From Chitinophagaceae bacterium (GTDB taxonomy: Bacteria; Bacteroidota; Bacteroidia; Chitinophagales; Chitinophagaceae): DNA of 64,000 bases. Each line of letters begins with the position of its first letter. Positions within the stretch are counted from its first letter, which is position 1. Positions 36,446 to 45,433 of the stretch are shown here, piece after piece. The notes beneath the pieces were generated by a model that was given only the letters and a program-made list of their open reading frames with translations, was not told the DNA's origin and ran no database searches. The translations under genes were made by a program, and so were the position numbers. The DNA is taken from contig JADKJC010000001.1 in NCBI GenBank assembly GCA_016722465.1, positions 1,550,001-1,614,000 of the forward strand. Direction: 5' to 3'.

Positions 36446-37926
36446 TTATATCAAACCCTTCCAGCGCATGAAGCCAACGCTGCCCAGCATGGTAACAGCC
36501 AGCAACACCAGCCCGGCAACAGAACGGTTGCCTTCGGCATTTTCTTCTTTGGCCTGTTGCAATAAAGTGGCGTATTGTGCTTCGGGCTGGTCTTCTTCAT
36601 CATTTTTTGCACTCGCTGATTCCTGCCAGGTGTCCAGGTTTTTGCCGGTAAGGGCAGTCAGTTGTGCCAGTTCTTCCTTTCTTCTTTTTTTAAGATCCTG
36701 TAAATATTTTTTTCCAGCATCACAGGTAAAGCTGCCGCTGGCAGGATGGGTGATCACATACCTTGCCTGGAAGGTTTCGGTATTAGGTGTAACCTGGAAC
36801 ATCAGATCCTGTGCAAAATGATTGCGGTTGTAGCGGAAGTGTAAACGGGTAAAATGAACATTCTTACTCCGGTTCTCTTCTTCATTGTCATCATTCACAT
36901 CGCTGTAGTCACTCCAGTCTTTCTGCAACCACCACACACCACTTTGTACAAGATCATATTCAGATGGCGCTGTAGCAATGCAGGGGTCGCAGTGATAAAA
37001 ATTTTGCGGACTTACATCCCATGTATATTCCAGAAAAGAAACATCCTGGTTTTCTTTTTTCCATTGATAAGTAAAAAGGTTGTCGTAAAAATTGCCAAAA
37101 TTTTTCTGCACAAAAAGTGGCACTTTATTACCGCTTGGAATGCTAACATTCCGGTAGTTGGTACATTCAATTCTGCCTTTACGGGTAAAAGCATATACGA
37201 TCAGATCCTGGTCGCCATCTGCATTGGCCATGCCCAGTCGTATAGGCAGCATAAATTTGGGTGAGTTGAAACTGATCTGTATCGGCCGCAGGAAATTATT
37301 CTGCAGTTTTGTTTTTCCTGCTCATTCACTTTTACTACAAAAAATTTGAGATTACTTTTGATATAGGGATCCAGTACTTCTTCCGCTCCTTTTGGAATTT
37401 TGTAACCGTTATCAGTCAACCACTCTTTTAGACCACCACTTTCCTTAGCACTGAGGATAATGATATCGTATTCACCAACGATGTATTGGGCTTCTACTTT
37501 TACATGGTAATCTTTTTTTGCATCTGAATCTTCTACTGCTGCATAATTTAGCGATACGCCTGCCGCCTTTCCCCTAAGCTCATTTCTGAATTTATAACTA
37601 TTATCACAAGGATTTTCATCATAATATTCCACCAGTCTCGGTGCACTGTAATCATTCAGTCTTTGAAACAATGATTGATCGATCACTTTTACATCACTCT
37701 TTTGCAGTATCACCGGCACTGGCACCACCATGGCAAAATTTTTGGTATCCCCTTTAAAATCATTGAACATGGTGATTACATTTCGGTTGCCATCCCTTAC
37801 TAAAATTACCTGGCTGGTTTTATTTTTTAAGGTGGCATCCGCCTTACTTACATAAAAGCCGCAGAAGGAATAGAGTATTGGCGATACACCAATGATGGCG
37901 GAAAGAATTGACAGTTTTTGTTTCAT
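36446..37926 (-). CDS. DUF2330 domain membrane protein, one frameshift
   Basis: It opens with a signal peptide (LSILSAIIGVSPILYSFCGF) and FYVSKADATLKNKTSQVILV, the DUF2330 start. VITMFNDFKGDTKNFAMVVP, YIVGEYDIIILSAKESGGLK and KSNLKFFVVKVNEQ follow; after a frame change near 37305 the rest reads SPKFMLPIRLGMANADGDQD, CDPCIATAP and ends in a TM helix VAGLVLLAVTMLGSVGFM. Joined, ~490 residues: a periplasmic domain tethered by a C-terminal helix. Function unknown. It is 26 bases from an RnfD/NqrB-like gene, a pairing that suggests a shared membrane role. Confidence 0.75.
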
Positions 37927-37952
37927 ACAGAATGGTTTAATGATAAATTGTT

Positions 37953-38834
37953 TTATGGTTTTATTGTTGAATTGATGGGGAATGCCTGCTGTTGTAATAT
38001 GGTATTATTAAGTACTGCCGGCTTCCACTCAAACCTGTTGGCTTTAAATAAATGATCCAGCAATGGAACCAGCGGCTGGGTGCATACCAGTACCCATATA
38101 GGTGCTCCGTTGATGAATTTAAAAGTGGAGAGGTAAAATGAAATGGCTGCCACAGCAACTGCCCAACCAATTCTTGCAACAGGATGATTGGGCGTAGTTT
38201 TAGGATCGGTGATCATGAAAAATGAAAACAATAACAGGCTGCCGGTGGTAACAGATTGAATAAAAAAATCTGTGGGCCAGCCTAAATAAATGGTCTGTCT
38301 TACAAACAGTAATCCTGCATAAGTACCAACGAACGCAAGGGTAACATCCAGCTTTTGTACCCTTGTTACCACAATGCAGCCCAGGCAAATGATTGCAAAG
38401 AACAACACAATATTGCTACTCCATTGTCCCGGACTTATCCAGGCGTAACCGCTAAAGTAAACAGCCAACGCAATACCCAATGCCGATGGATTGAAAATAT
38501 GTTTACCATTGAACCGGAAAATATATTTGCTGAATATTGTTATGGCAGATGCAACCACACATACTTCCCATTGATTTGTTTTTAACAGCAAACACAAGCT
38601 GAAACAGCTCACCAATACGCTTTTCCAACCGCTGCCTGTAAGTGGGCTTAATGTAATTTTTTTTGCAACGACTGAATCTGCAATAAACTGGAACAATAAA
38701 CCGGAGCCAACGAATAAGGAATAATTCCACCATTCTGCACGCCAGTGCAAAAAGAATACACCATAACACAAAAAGGCCAGCTGGAATGCCATTTGAAAAT
38801 AACGGGCATCCCAATGTGTTGCATTCAACCGCAT
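37953..38834 (-). CDS. RnfD/NqrB-like membrane protein (orphan)
   Basis: 293 residues with about nine TM segments. FNGKHIFNPSALGIALAVYF and FFMITDPKTTPNHPVARIGW are the NQR2/RnfD/RnfE family signature (the latter region binds flavin in true NqrB/RnfD). No other rnf or nqr subunit genes are nearby, so it cannot be a standard complex. It precedes the DUF2330 gene on the same strand and is probably in one operon with it. Confidence 0.78.
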   Translation of the reverse strand: MRLNATHWDARYFQMAFQLAFLCYGVFFLHWRAEWWNYSLFVGSGLLFQFIADSVVAKKITLSPLTGSGWKSVLVSCFSLCLLLKTNQWEVCVVASAITIFSKYIFRFNGKHIFNPSALGIALAVYFSGYAWISPGQWSSNIVLFFAIICLGCIVVTRVQKLDVTLAFVGTYAGLLFVRQTIYLGWPTDFFIQSVTTGSLLLFSFFMITDPKTTPNHPVARIGWAVAVAAISFYLSTFKFINGAPIWVLVCTQPLVPLLDHLFKANRFEWKPAVLNNTILQQQAFPINSTIKP

Positions 38835-39012
38835 ACGAAAAGAATTTGGTATGGGATGAAGCAGGCGGATGAATTACATAAAGAAAAAAATATTTTTCTG
38901 AAGGATAATTATAACAAAGGGTCAAAAGGAAAATTAGAAGGTGATTTGTTAGCACTTAATTGCCTGCATGGCCCCTTTCCATTTTGGGGAAAGGCCGGGA
39001 TAGGGGCTTTTG

Positions 39013-40283
39013 TTATTGCTTTAAAGCATTGATCTTTTGCCTTATTAATTTTCTTTCAGATGGAGATTGTGTTAGCGTTATTGCTTCTTCAAAATTACAA
39101 CGGGCTTTATCATGTTGTTGTAGCTGGGTGTACAACTCACCCAATGTAGCAGGCAGCAGGTAATATTTTTCAGTAATGCTAAATCGTGAATAGACCCTAT
39201 GACTTTAATTGCTTCTGCCGCACCATGTAGTTCAGCAATAACAATGGCCCTGTTCAATGCAATAACGGGAGAAGGCTTCAATTGATACAATACATCGTAG
39301 TAATGCAGAATATTATTCCAGTTAGTATCGCTGTATTGCAAAGCTTTTGCATGTTCAAATGCAATGCCTGCTTCAATATGATATTTACTCAGGATATCAG
39401 ATGAAGCTGATTGTTCCAGGTAAAAAATCCCTTTGTTGATGAGTTCGGTTTTCCATTTTTTACGGTCTTGTTCTTTCAATAATAAAATATTACCGGCATC
39501 ATCAAGCCTTGCTGCAGTTCTTGCTGCGGTAAAATTTATCAACGACAACAATGCGTATGCTGCACCATTATTTACCAATGGGCTTCTGCAAATAAGTTCA
39601 CACAACCGCACCGACTCCTGTACCAGGTCATTCCTTATCAATTCATCGTGATGAGTTGAGTTATAACCTTCATTGAACAACAGGTAGATGGCAGTTAACA
39701 CCGTTTCAAGCCGTTGATCTAATTCCGTAAGCGGCGGCACATCAAAAGACACCTTATTTTCTTTTAATGATTGTCTTGCCCGGTACAATCTTTTTTCGAT
39801 GGTATCATAATTACAAACAAAGGCCCTGGCAATTTCTGTAACACTGAATCCGCACAAAGTTTTTAAAACAATGGCAACCTGTGCTTCTGCAGATAAGGAT
39901 GGATGACAGCAAACAAACATCATCTGTAACTGGTCATCATCAATGCTGCTGGTATTGATGAATTCTTTTACAGTTGGTGCCAGTGTATATTCTGATTGGA
40001 GCAGTGGGCTAACGGACTTAAAATACTGCTGTTGTAATTTTTGCTGCCTTAAAACATCAATTGCTTTATTACGGGCTGCGGTAAATAACCATGCTGTGGG
40101 ATTTACCGGTAAGCCATTGATCTTCCAGTTGTGGAGTGCTTTTAATAAAGTATCCTGCACCACATCTTCTGCCAGCTGTAAATTTTCGGGGCCAAACAGT
40201 TTTGTCAATACAGTCACCAGCTTACCCCATTCATGGCGAAAGAGGTGGTCAATTTTTTTGTTTATGTTTAAAGGATCGTTCAA
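39013..40283 (-). CDS. ECF sigma factor with C-terminal TPR-like domain (ECF42 type), one frameshift
   Basis: Sigma-70 region 2 (LQLAEDVVQDTLLKALHNWK, AWLFTAARNKAIDVLRQQ) and region 4 (IVLKTLCGFSVTEIARAFVC) are followed by the long ECF42 extension: TAIYLLFNEGYNSTHHDELI, ALLSLINFTAARTAARLDDA and the TPR-like SPVIALNRAIVIAELHGAAE. A frame change near 39170 restores YLLPATLGELYTQLQQHDKA and a normal end at 39013. The YciI/DGPF gene directly upstream on the same strand is the usual partner of ECF42 factors. Targets of this group are generally the neighbouring small DGPF-like genes. Confidence 0.85.
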
Positions 40284-40376
40284 TTATATTTTTATTTCAC
40301 ACAACGAAACAAAGCATACAGAAACACCAAGATGGCGTTGTATGCCTTGTCTCCGTTGTCACCTTGTTTGAAACCC

Positions 40377-40727
40377 TTAAGGCATATCCATCTTCATCAC
40401 CTGCCTTACCTGAATGCTGCCGCCCTGTGCATAATCAGGGTAGTCTTCACAAAGCGAAACAGCTTCATCATAATTGGCTGCATTGATGATAAAGAAACCA
40501 CCTACAATTTCTTTTCCTTCAGCATAAGGGCCATCTGTTACTCCCCCAGCATTTCCTTTAATGAGTTTGCCACCGGGCAACAGGGGCTCACCACTCACAT
40601 ACTTTCCGGCCCTGGCAAGCTTGTCTATCCAGCCCATCCATTTGGCCATATTGGCCTGCATTTCTTCAGCAGATGGTCTTGCCTCTGCAGGTACGCCTCC
40701 GTGAAAAATCAACATGAACTTTTCCAT
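40377..40727 (-). CDS. YciI/DGPF-domain protein
   Basis: 116 residues. MEKFMLIFHGGVP, MAKWMGWIDKLARAGKYVSG and TDGPYAEGKEIVGGFFIINA match the YCII-related (DGPF) family, ferredoxin-like small proteins almost always encoded next to ECF42 sigma factors. Exact activity unknown. It lies 93 bases upstream of the sigma gene. Confidence 0.85.
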   Translation of the reverse strand: MEKFMLIFHGGVPAEARPSAEEMQANMAKWMGWIDKLARAGKYVSGEPLLPGGKLIKGNAGGVTDGPYAEGKEIVGGFFIINAANYDEAVSLCEDYPDYAQGGSIQVRQVMKMDMP

Positions 40728-40809
40728 AATTTTTAATTTAATTATTTTGAAAATATTTTATGAATGACGGGTCAACGTTACCGTTCCGGACAGGAACCGG
40801 GAAATATTT

Positions 40810-41566
40810 TTAGCTGCCCATCCAGTTTTTAAAATCGCTTACGTTTTCCTGGCTGATGATGAGTTCTTCGTCCAGTGCTGGCGTTAATTCTAATTGGAGT
40901 TTACTTTTTGGATAGGTCTTTATTCGTTTAATAGAAGCAATATTTACCAGGTATTTACGGTTTACCCTGTAAAAAACAGCTGCATCCACCTCCTTTTCAA
41001 GTTCAGATAAAGACTTGTCAAGTATAAATTTCTGCCCATTTTTATCAACCATACAAACCAACTTTTGCACTGCATAGAAGTAAGCAATGTCCGATGCTTT
41101 TACCGCTACATAATCGGTTCCACGCTTTACCAAAAACCGCTTTTTAATTTTTTCTACCACCTGGTTTTGATGATACTCCAGCAATTTCTGGATATTGGCG
41201 GTAAAATACTGCCTGATGTTCTCGTATTTTTTTAAAGCCGTTTCCAGTTTATCCTGCCTCAATGGTTTTAATAAATAGTCGATACTGTTGTATTCAAATG
41301 CCTGTTGCCAGTAATCATCGTAGGCAGTAATGAATATCACCGGGCAGTCAATTTTTACCAGGTCGAAAATTTTAAACGAGAGGCCATCGGTAAGCTGGAT
41401 ATCCATAAAAATGAGGTCGGGTGGGGGGATGTTGTTGCAGCCATTCTACAGATGCCTGTACGCTGGCAAACACAGCCAGTATTCTTGCATCGCTGTTAAA
41501 AGTGGTGATGGCCTGGAGTAATTTTTCAGCGGAAGGCCGTTCATCTTCTATAATGATCACTCTCAT
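40810..41566 (-). CDS. LytTR-type DNA-binding response regulator, one frameshift
   Basis: MRVIIIEDERPSAEKLLQAI begins a receiver domain (acidic pocket DE). After a frame change in a C/G-rich run near 41420, MDIQLTDGLSFKIFDLVKID (phosphoacceptor Asp in the MDI motif) and VIFITAYDDYWQQAFEYNSI follow, then the LytTR domain: FLVKRGTDYVAVKASDIAYF and FYRVNRKYLVNIASIKRIKT. Joined ~252 residues. No sensor kinase gene is adjacent, so it is an orphan here. Confidence 0.85.
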
Positions 41567-41773
41567 GAATGGGCAGCTTGTTTGGCAATGTTAAATTATT
41601 TTCTTCAAAGATGATAGAAAGCAGTTGCACATGATTACCACTCCGTCATCAAATTATTAGATTTAATCAGCATATTTTCCTGCTTAAGGTAAAATGTATT
41701 TGCAATGCCGGCTAAAAAAAATAGATTACAGATCCGGGTGCAATTGTTCCCGGGTTACCAGCCTCCAACGAGC

Positions 41774-42292
41774 ATGAAAAAATATCTTTTATTTGCCGTA
41801 ATATTTTTCTCTATCCCCACACTAATGGCACAGCAGAAACCCTGCAGCGAGCCAGTTTACAGGCAGTTTGATTTCTGGCTGGGTGAATGGGAGGTATTCA
41901 ATACCAATGGCAGTAAAGCAGGCGACAGCAAGATATTAATCATGCTGGATAGTTGTGTGATACGGGAAGAGTGGACAAGTACAACGCTTCAACAGGGGGT
42001 TCGATATGCTGGCAGAAGCTATAACACTTATAACAAAGCCAAAAAGACATGGCAGCAATACTGGGTGGACAATGCTGGAGGCGTAACGGAATTTTGTAAC
42101 GGGCATTTTGAAAATAATAAAATGATACTGGAAACCGATAATACAAAGCAGCCCGATGGTACATATAAAATTCAAAAGATGACATTCTATGGGCTTGGTC
42201 CGGATAAAGTGCGGCAATGGGGCGAAAGCAGTACGGATGGCGGGAAAACCTGGAATACAGATTTTGACCTTGCGTACAGGAAAAAGAAATGA
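41774..42292 (+). CDS. Secreted lipocalin-like protein (DUF1579-like)
   Basis: About 172 residues from MKKYLLFAVIFFSIPTLMAQ, a signal peptide; an upstream ATG at 41705 is less likely. YRQFDFWLGEWEVFN and later GLGPDKVRQWGESSTDGGKT match small beta-barrel proteins with the 'FDFWLGEWEV' opening. Role unknown. It starts a plus-strand run of small genes up to 45.2 kb. Confidence 0.7.
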   Translation: MKKYLLFAVIFFSIPTLMAQQKPCSEPVYRQFDFWLGEWEVFNTNGSKAGDSKILIMLDSCVIREEWTSTTLQQGVRYAGRSYNTYNKAKKTWQQYWVDNAGGVTEFCNGHFENNKMILETDNTKQPDGTYKIQKMTFYGLGPDKVRQWGESSTDGGKTWNTDFDLAYRKKK

Positions 42293-42330
42293 CTTAATTT
42301 TAATCGACCATTACACCAAAACTAATCTAT

Positions 42331-42588
42331 ATGAAATGTATTGCCTGTTTTTTATTGACCATGCTGCTGTGTGCCAGCGCTTTTTGTACAACCCTTCAGC
42401 CTGCACAACAAAACCAGAAATCCAAAGTAGAAAATACCGATGGCAAAGCTGCCAAAAACGCCCAGCCAAAGGTTCAACCGGGTGCGGCAGCCCAGGATAG
42501 CAGTAAAAACAAAACAAAAAAGGAAGCCACTACTGATGATGCTGATTTTTTAGGCCCACTATCCTGGAGGCCGGGCCTGTTGTATTGA
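42331..42588 (+). CDS. Small secreted, low-complexity protein
   Basis: 85 residues. A signal peptide with cysteines (CIACFLLTMLLCASAFC) is followed by a Lys/Gln/Ala-rich, charged linker and a short end LGPLSWRPGLLY. No family recognised. Position between two well-supported genes in the same direction supports it. Confidence 0.5.
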   Translation: MKCIACFLLTMLLCASAFCTTLQPAQQNQKSKVENTDGKAAKNAQPKVQPGAAAQDSSKNKTKKEATTDDADFLGPLSWRPGLLY

Positions 42589-42671
42589 ATACAGCTTGAA
42601 TAAAATTGTTTCATCAATCATTTGCAAACAGCAAAAGGTTTTCAGATCTTTAGCAGATAAATATTTCCTGT

Positions 42672-43085
42672 ATGAAAAGAGTGACTTCTGTTGGCGGTAT
42701 ATTTTTTAAATGTAAAGATCCAGAAGCACAAATGGATTGGTATGCCACCCATTTAGGAATTGTAATGGATAAATACGGCACCAGTTTTCAATGGCGGCAG
42801 GCAGATGACAAAGAAAAGAAAGGGCATACTGCCTGGAGCGCTTTTAAAGACGATACCGATTATTTTGGCCACCCCTCCCAGCAATACATGATCAATTACC
42901 GGGTAGAAAATCTGGAGCTGTTGGTAGAGCAGCTTAAAAAAGAAGGCGTGACCATCGCAGACGAAATAGCCGAATTTGAATACGGGAAATTTATTCACAT
43001 ACTTGACCTGGAGGGGAACCGGGTGGAACTCTGGGAAGCTAATGACGACGTGTATGAAAAGATGCTCAATGCTGTAACAAAATAG
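42672..43085 (+). CDS. VOC (glyoxalase/bleomycin-resistance) family protein
   Basis: 137 residues. GGIFFKCKDPEAQMDWYATH and GKFIHILDLEGNRVELWEAN form the two halves of a vicinal-oxygen-chelate fold with a terminal Glu ligand. Substrate unknown. Followed by a second VOC gene. Confidence 0.85.
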   Translation: MKRVTSVGGIFFKCKDPEAQMDWYATHLGIVMDKYGTSFQWRQADDKEKKGHTAWSAFKDDTDYFGHPSQQYMINYRVENLELLVEQLKKEGVTIADEIAEFEYGKFIHILDLEGNRVELWEANDDVYEKMLNAVTK

Positions 43086-43111
43086 TAACTAAAATCAATA
43101 CATCTATTCTT

Positions 43112-43489
43112 ATGAACAATGCCATCAGCTGGTTCGAAATTCCGGCAACCGATCTGCAAAGAGCTACCAGGTTTTATGAGGCCATCTTCAGCACTACGCT
43201 GATAGTGATGGATATGCCCAATATTAAAATGCGCCTCTTTCCTATCCAGGATATGCAAAACGGTATAGGAGGCGCTGTAGTTGACAGTGGCGGATTTCAT
43301 AAACCCTCCTCTACAGACGGGCCGTTGATTTACCTCAATGGAAATCCTGATGTACAAAACATACTGAACAAGGTAGAAGCTGCCGGTGGAAAAGTGGTGG
43401 TACCCAAAACAGAAATCTCTCCGGATTATGGTTTTATGGCTGTTATCATTGATACGGAAGGGAACAGGATCGGCCTGCATTCTGTATAA
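43112..43489 (+). CDS. VOC family protein
   Basis: 125 residues. ISWFEIPATDLQRATRFYEA, PLIYLNGNPDVQNILNKVEA and GFMAVIIDTEGNRIGLHSV give the VOC pattern of the subgroup near ECF42 sigma factors. Metal ligands His/Glu are less clear than in classical glyoxalase. It starts 26 bases after the first VOC gene. Confidence 0.85.
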   Translation: MNNAISWFEIPATDLQRATRFYEAIFSTTLIVMDMPNIKMRLFPIQDMQNGIGGAVVDSGGFHKPSSTDGPLIYLNGNPDVQNILNKVEAAGGKVVVPKTEISPDYGFMAVIIDTEGNRIGLHSV

Positions 43490-43531
43490 AGCTGGCACAT
43501 AACCAGATCTGAATATCAATGTGAACCTTCT

Positions 43532-43888
43532 ATGGCATACAATGAACAATTAGCAGACAGGGTAAGAGAATTGATTTCCGAAACACACCACATTACTGAA
43601 GAGAAAAGAATGTTCGGTGGCCTTTGCTTTATGGTAAATGATAAAATGTGCGTGGGGGTAGAAGCCGAAAGAATGATGGTAAGGTTTGATCCGGCTATAA
43701 CGGAAGAACTGGTGGAAAAGGAAGGCTGCCGACCGATGGACTTTACAGGCAGGGTGATGAAAGGTTTTGTATTTGTAGATATTGAGATGCTAAAAACAAA
43801 AAAACAGCTGAACTACTGGCTGCATCTGGCGCTCCGGTATAACCAGTTTGCAAAAGCATCAAAGATTAAAGCAGTCAAAAAGAAATGA
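43532..43888 (+). CDS. TfoX N-terminal domain protein
   Basis: 118 residues. ITEEKRMFGGLCFMVNDKMC is the TfoX/Sxy N-terminal motif; no C-terminal TfoX domain is present. Such single-domain proteins are common and not proven competence factors. Its stop overlaps the start of the next gene by 4 bases. Confidence 0.85.
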   Translation: MAYNEQLADRVRELISETHHITEEKRMFGGLCFMVNDKMCVGVEAERMMVRFDPAITEELVEKEGCRPMDFTGRVMKGFVFVDIEMLKTKKQLNYWLHLALRYNQFAKASKIKAVKKK

Positions 43889-44358
43889 GAGTTCTTTTTA
43901 TGTTTATATTATCCGCATGGCTGTTGTCTGCAACTGCACAACAAAAGCAAGAACCGTTTGCAGGCTGGCCGGGGGAGCAATTGATTGGTACCTGGGCAAT
44001 GCCAGTTAAAGGAGGTAAGCTGTGTGAGGAATGGAGAATGCAGGATGATCATACAATGCTGGGAAAAAGCTACAAAGTTTCAGGAACAGACACCACCCTG
44101 TTGGAAACGGTAACACTTACAAAAGAAGGCAATGCCATTTTTTATATTCCTACAGCTATCGGACAAAATCACAACCAATCTGTCCGTTTTAAGTTAAGCT
44201 CCTTCAGCGGCCAGGCATACATATTTGAAAACCAGGCGCATGATTTTCCTAAAAGAATTGTGTATGAATTTACAGGTAACAATACCATGCATGCTTATGT
44301 TGATGACGGCACACCACAAAAGCGCCAGGAGTTCAATTACAAAAGGGTCATTCAATAA
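43885..44358 (+). CDS. DUF6265-like secreted protein
   Basis: 157 residues. Signal peptide (MFILSAWLLSATAQ), then LIGTWAMPVKGGKLCEEWRM and AYIFENQAHDFPKRIVYEFT, a pattern of small beta-rich secreted proteins of the DUF6265 type. Function unknown. Translationally coupled to the TfoX-domain gene (ATGA overlap). Confidence 0.7.
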   Translation: MRVLFMFILSAWLLSATAQQKQEPFAGWPGEQLIGTWAMPVKGGKLCEEWRMQDDHTMLGKSYKVSGTDTTLLETVTLTKEGNAIFYIPTAIGQNHNQSVRFKLSSFSGQAYIFENQAHDFPKRIVYEFTGNNTMHAYVDDGTPQKRQEFNYKRVIQ

Positions 44359-44378
44359 CCAGCTAAACCAATCATGCT

Positions 44379-44834
44379 ATGCAATCAAAAGCAACCGATG
44401 TGGATCAATACATTAATGAGCTGCCCGAAGAAAGAAAAGCAGCTATGAAGAAACTGTGTGCCGTAATAAAAAAGAATTTGCCAAAAGGTTTCCGGGAGTG
44501 TATGAACTATGGAATGATTGGTTATGTGGTGCCACATAATTTGTACCCGGCGGGATATCATTGCGATCCAAAATTACCCCTTCCCTTCCTGGGGCTTGCA
44601 TCACAAAAGAACAGCATTAATTTTTATCACATGGGTGTGTATGCCGATCAAAAATTACTGCAATGGTTGACAGCAGCACATAGCAAAGCCTCTTCCAAAA
44701 AACTGGATATGGGCAAAAGCTGTATGCGGTATAAAAAACCAGAAGACATCCCCTTTCAACTGATCGGGGAACTGGTTTCTAAGATCACGGTACAGCAATG
44801 GATTGACTGTTATGAAAAAAATATTAAACGATAA
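44379..44834 (+). CDS. DUF1801 family protein
   Basis: 151 residues. DVDQYINELPEERKAAMKKL, FRECMNYGMIGYVVP and KKLDMGKSCMRYKKPEDIPF identify DUF1801. The family's fold resembles YdhG; function unknown. It is frequently found near DGPF/VOC genes such as those here. Confidence 0.82.
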   Translation: MQSKATDVDQYINELPEERKAAMKKLCAVIKKNLPKGFRECMNYGMIGYVVPHNLYPAGYHCDPKLPLPFLGLASQKNSINFYHMGVYADQKLLQWLTAAHSKASSKKLDMGKSCMRYKKPEDIPFQLIGELVSKITVQQWIDCYEKNIKR

Positions 44835-44837
44835 CAC

Positions 44838-45224
44838 ATGAAAAAATCATTGTGCCTGCTCTGCTGTTTTATTACGTTCAATGTGGTTGCCCAGGACAGC
44901 AGCAAAGCAAAACCCAAAACATACCTGGGGGTACTTACACTTACAGAAAAATACCTGGATGAAAAGAACTGGGGCCAGCAGGAGATGGCAACAGTAGGCG
45001 AGCATTTTAACCGACTGGTGAAATTGAAGGATGCAGGGATTGTGGTATTGGCCGGCCGTACCAGTTATGAAACGAATAACCCGGATATGATGGGACTGGT
45101 AATATTTAATGCCAAAGATGATGCAGCAGCATGGCAGCTGATGATGGAAGATCCTGCAGTGAAAGCCAATATTATGCTGGTGAAAGTACATCCTTACGGC
45201 ATAGCAGTTAGTAAATGCAACTGA
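44838..45224 (+). CDS. Secreted YciI-like protein
   Basis: 128 residues. Signal peptide (SLCLLCCFITFNVVAQ), then LGVLTLTEKYLDEKNWGQQE, FNRLVKLKDAGIVVLAGRTS and VKANIMLVKVHPYGIAV, the YCII fold. A periplasmic YCII protein is less common than the cytosolic form at 40.4 kb. It closes the small-gene run. The 209-base gap after it contains no clear element. Confidence 0.72.
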   Translation: MKKSLCLLCCFITFNVVAQDSSKAKPKTYLGVLTLTEKYLDEKNWGQQEMATVGEHFNRLVKLKDAGIVVLAGRTSYETNNPDMMGLVIFNAKDDAAAWQLMMEDPAVKANIMLVKVHPYGIAVSKCN

Positions 45225-45433
45225 GCTGTCATCGCAGGATAATAAAAAACGATGAACTGATTAAGTAATCAGCCAGTCATTATTAATTTATTAGTTTTGT
45301 TGTTGCCGTACATACCCCGGTAAGCATATCAGTCCGCTTAAAAAGCAAAGCGCAATGCTTATCATAATCCCCCACAGATGAACGTGTGATCGTTTTATTT
45401 TTATCATGTAGCTATTACAACAAAACAAACGCC

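Noticed and set aside
38745..39032. Plus-strand open frames between the RnfD-like and sigma genes
   Set aside because: They overlap the well-supported minus-strand genes and the recovered sigma factor C-terminus.
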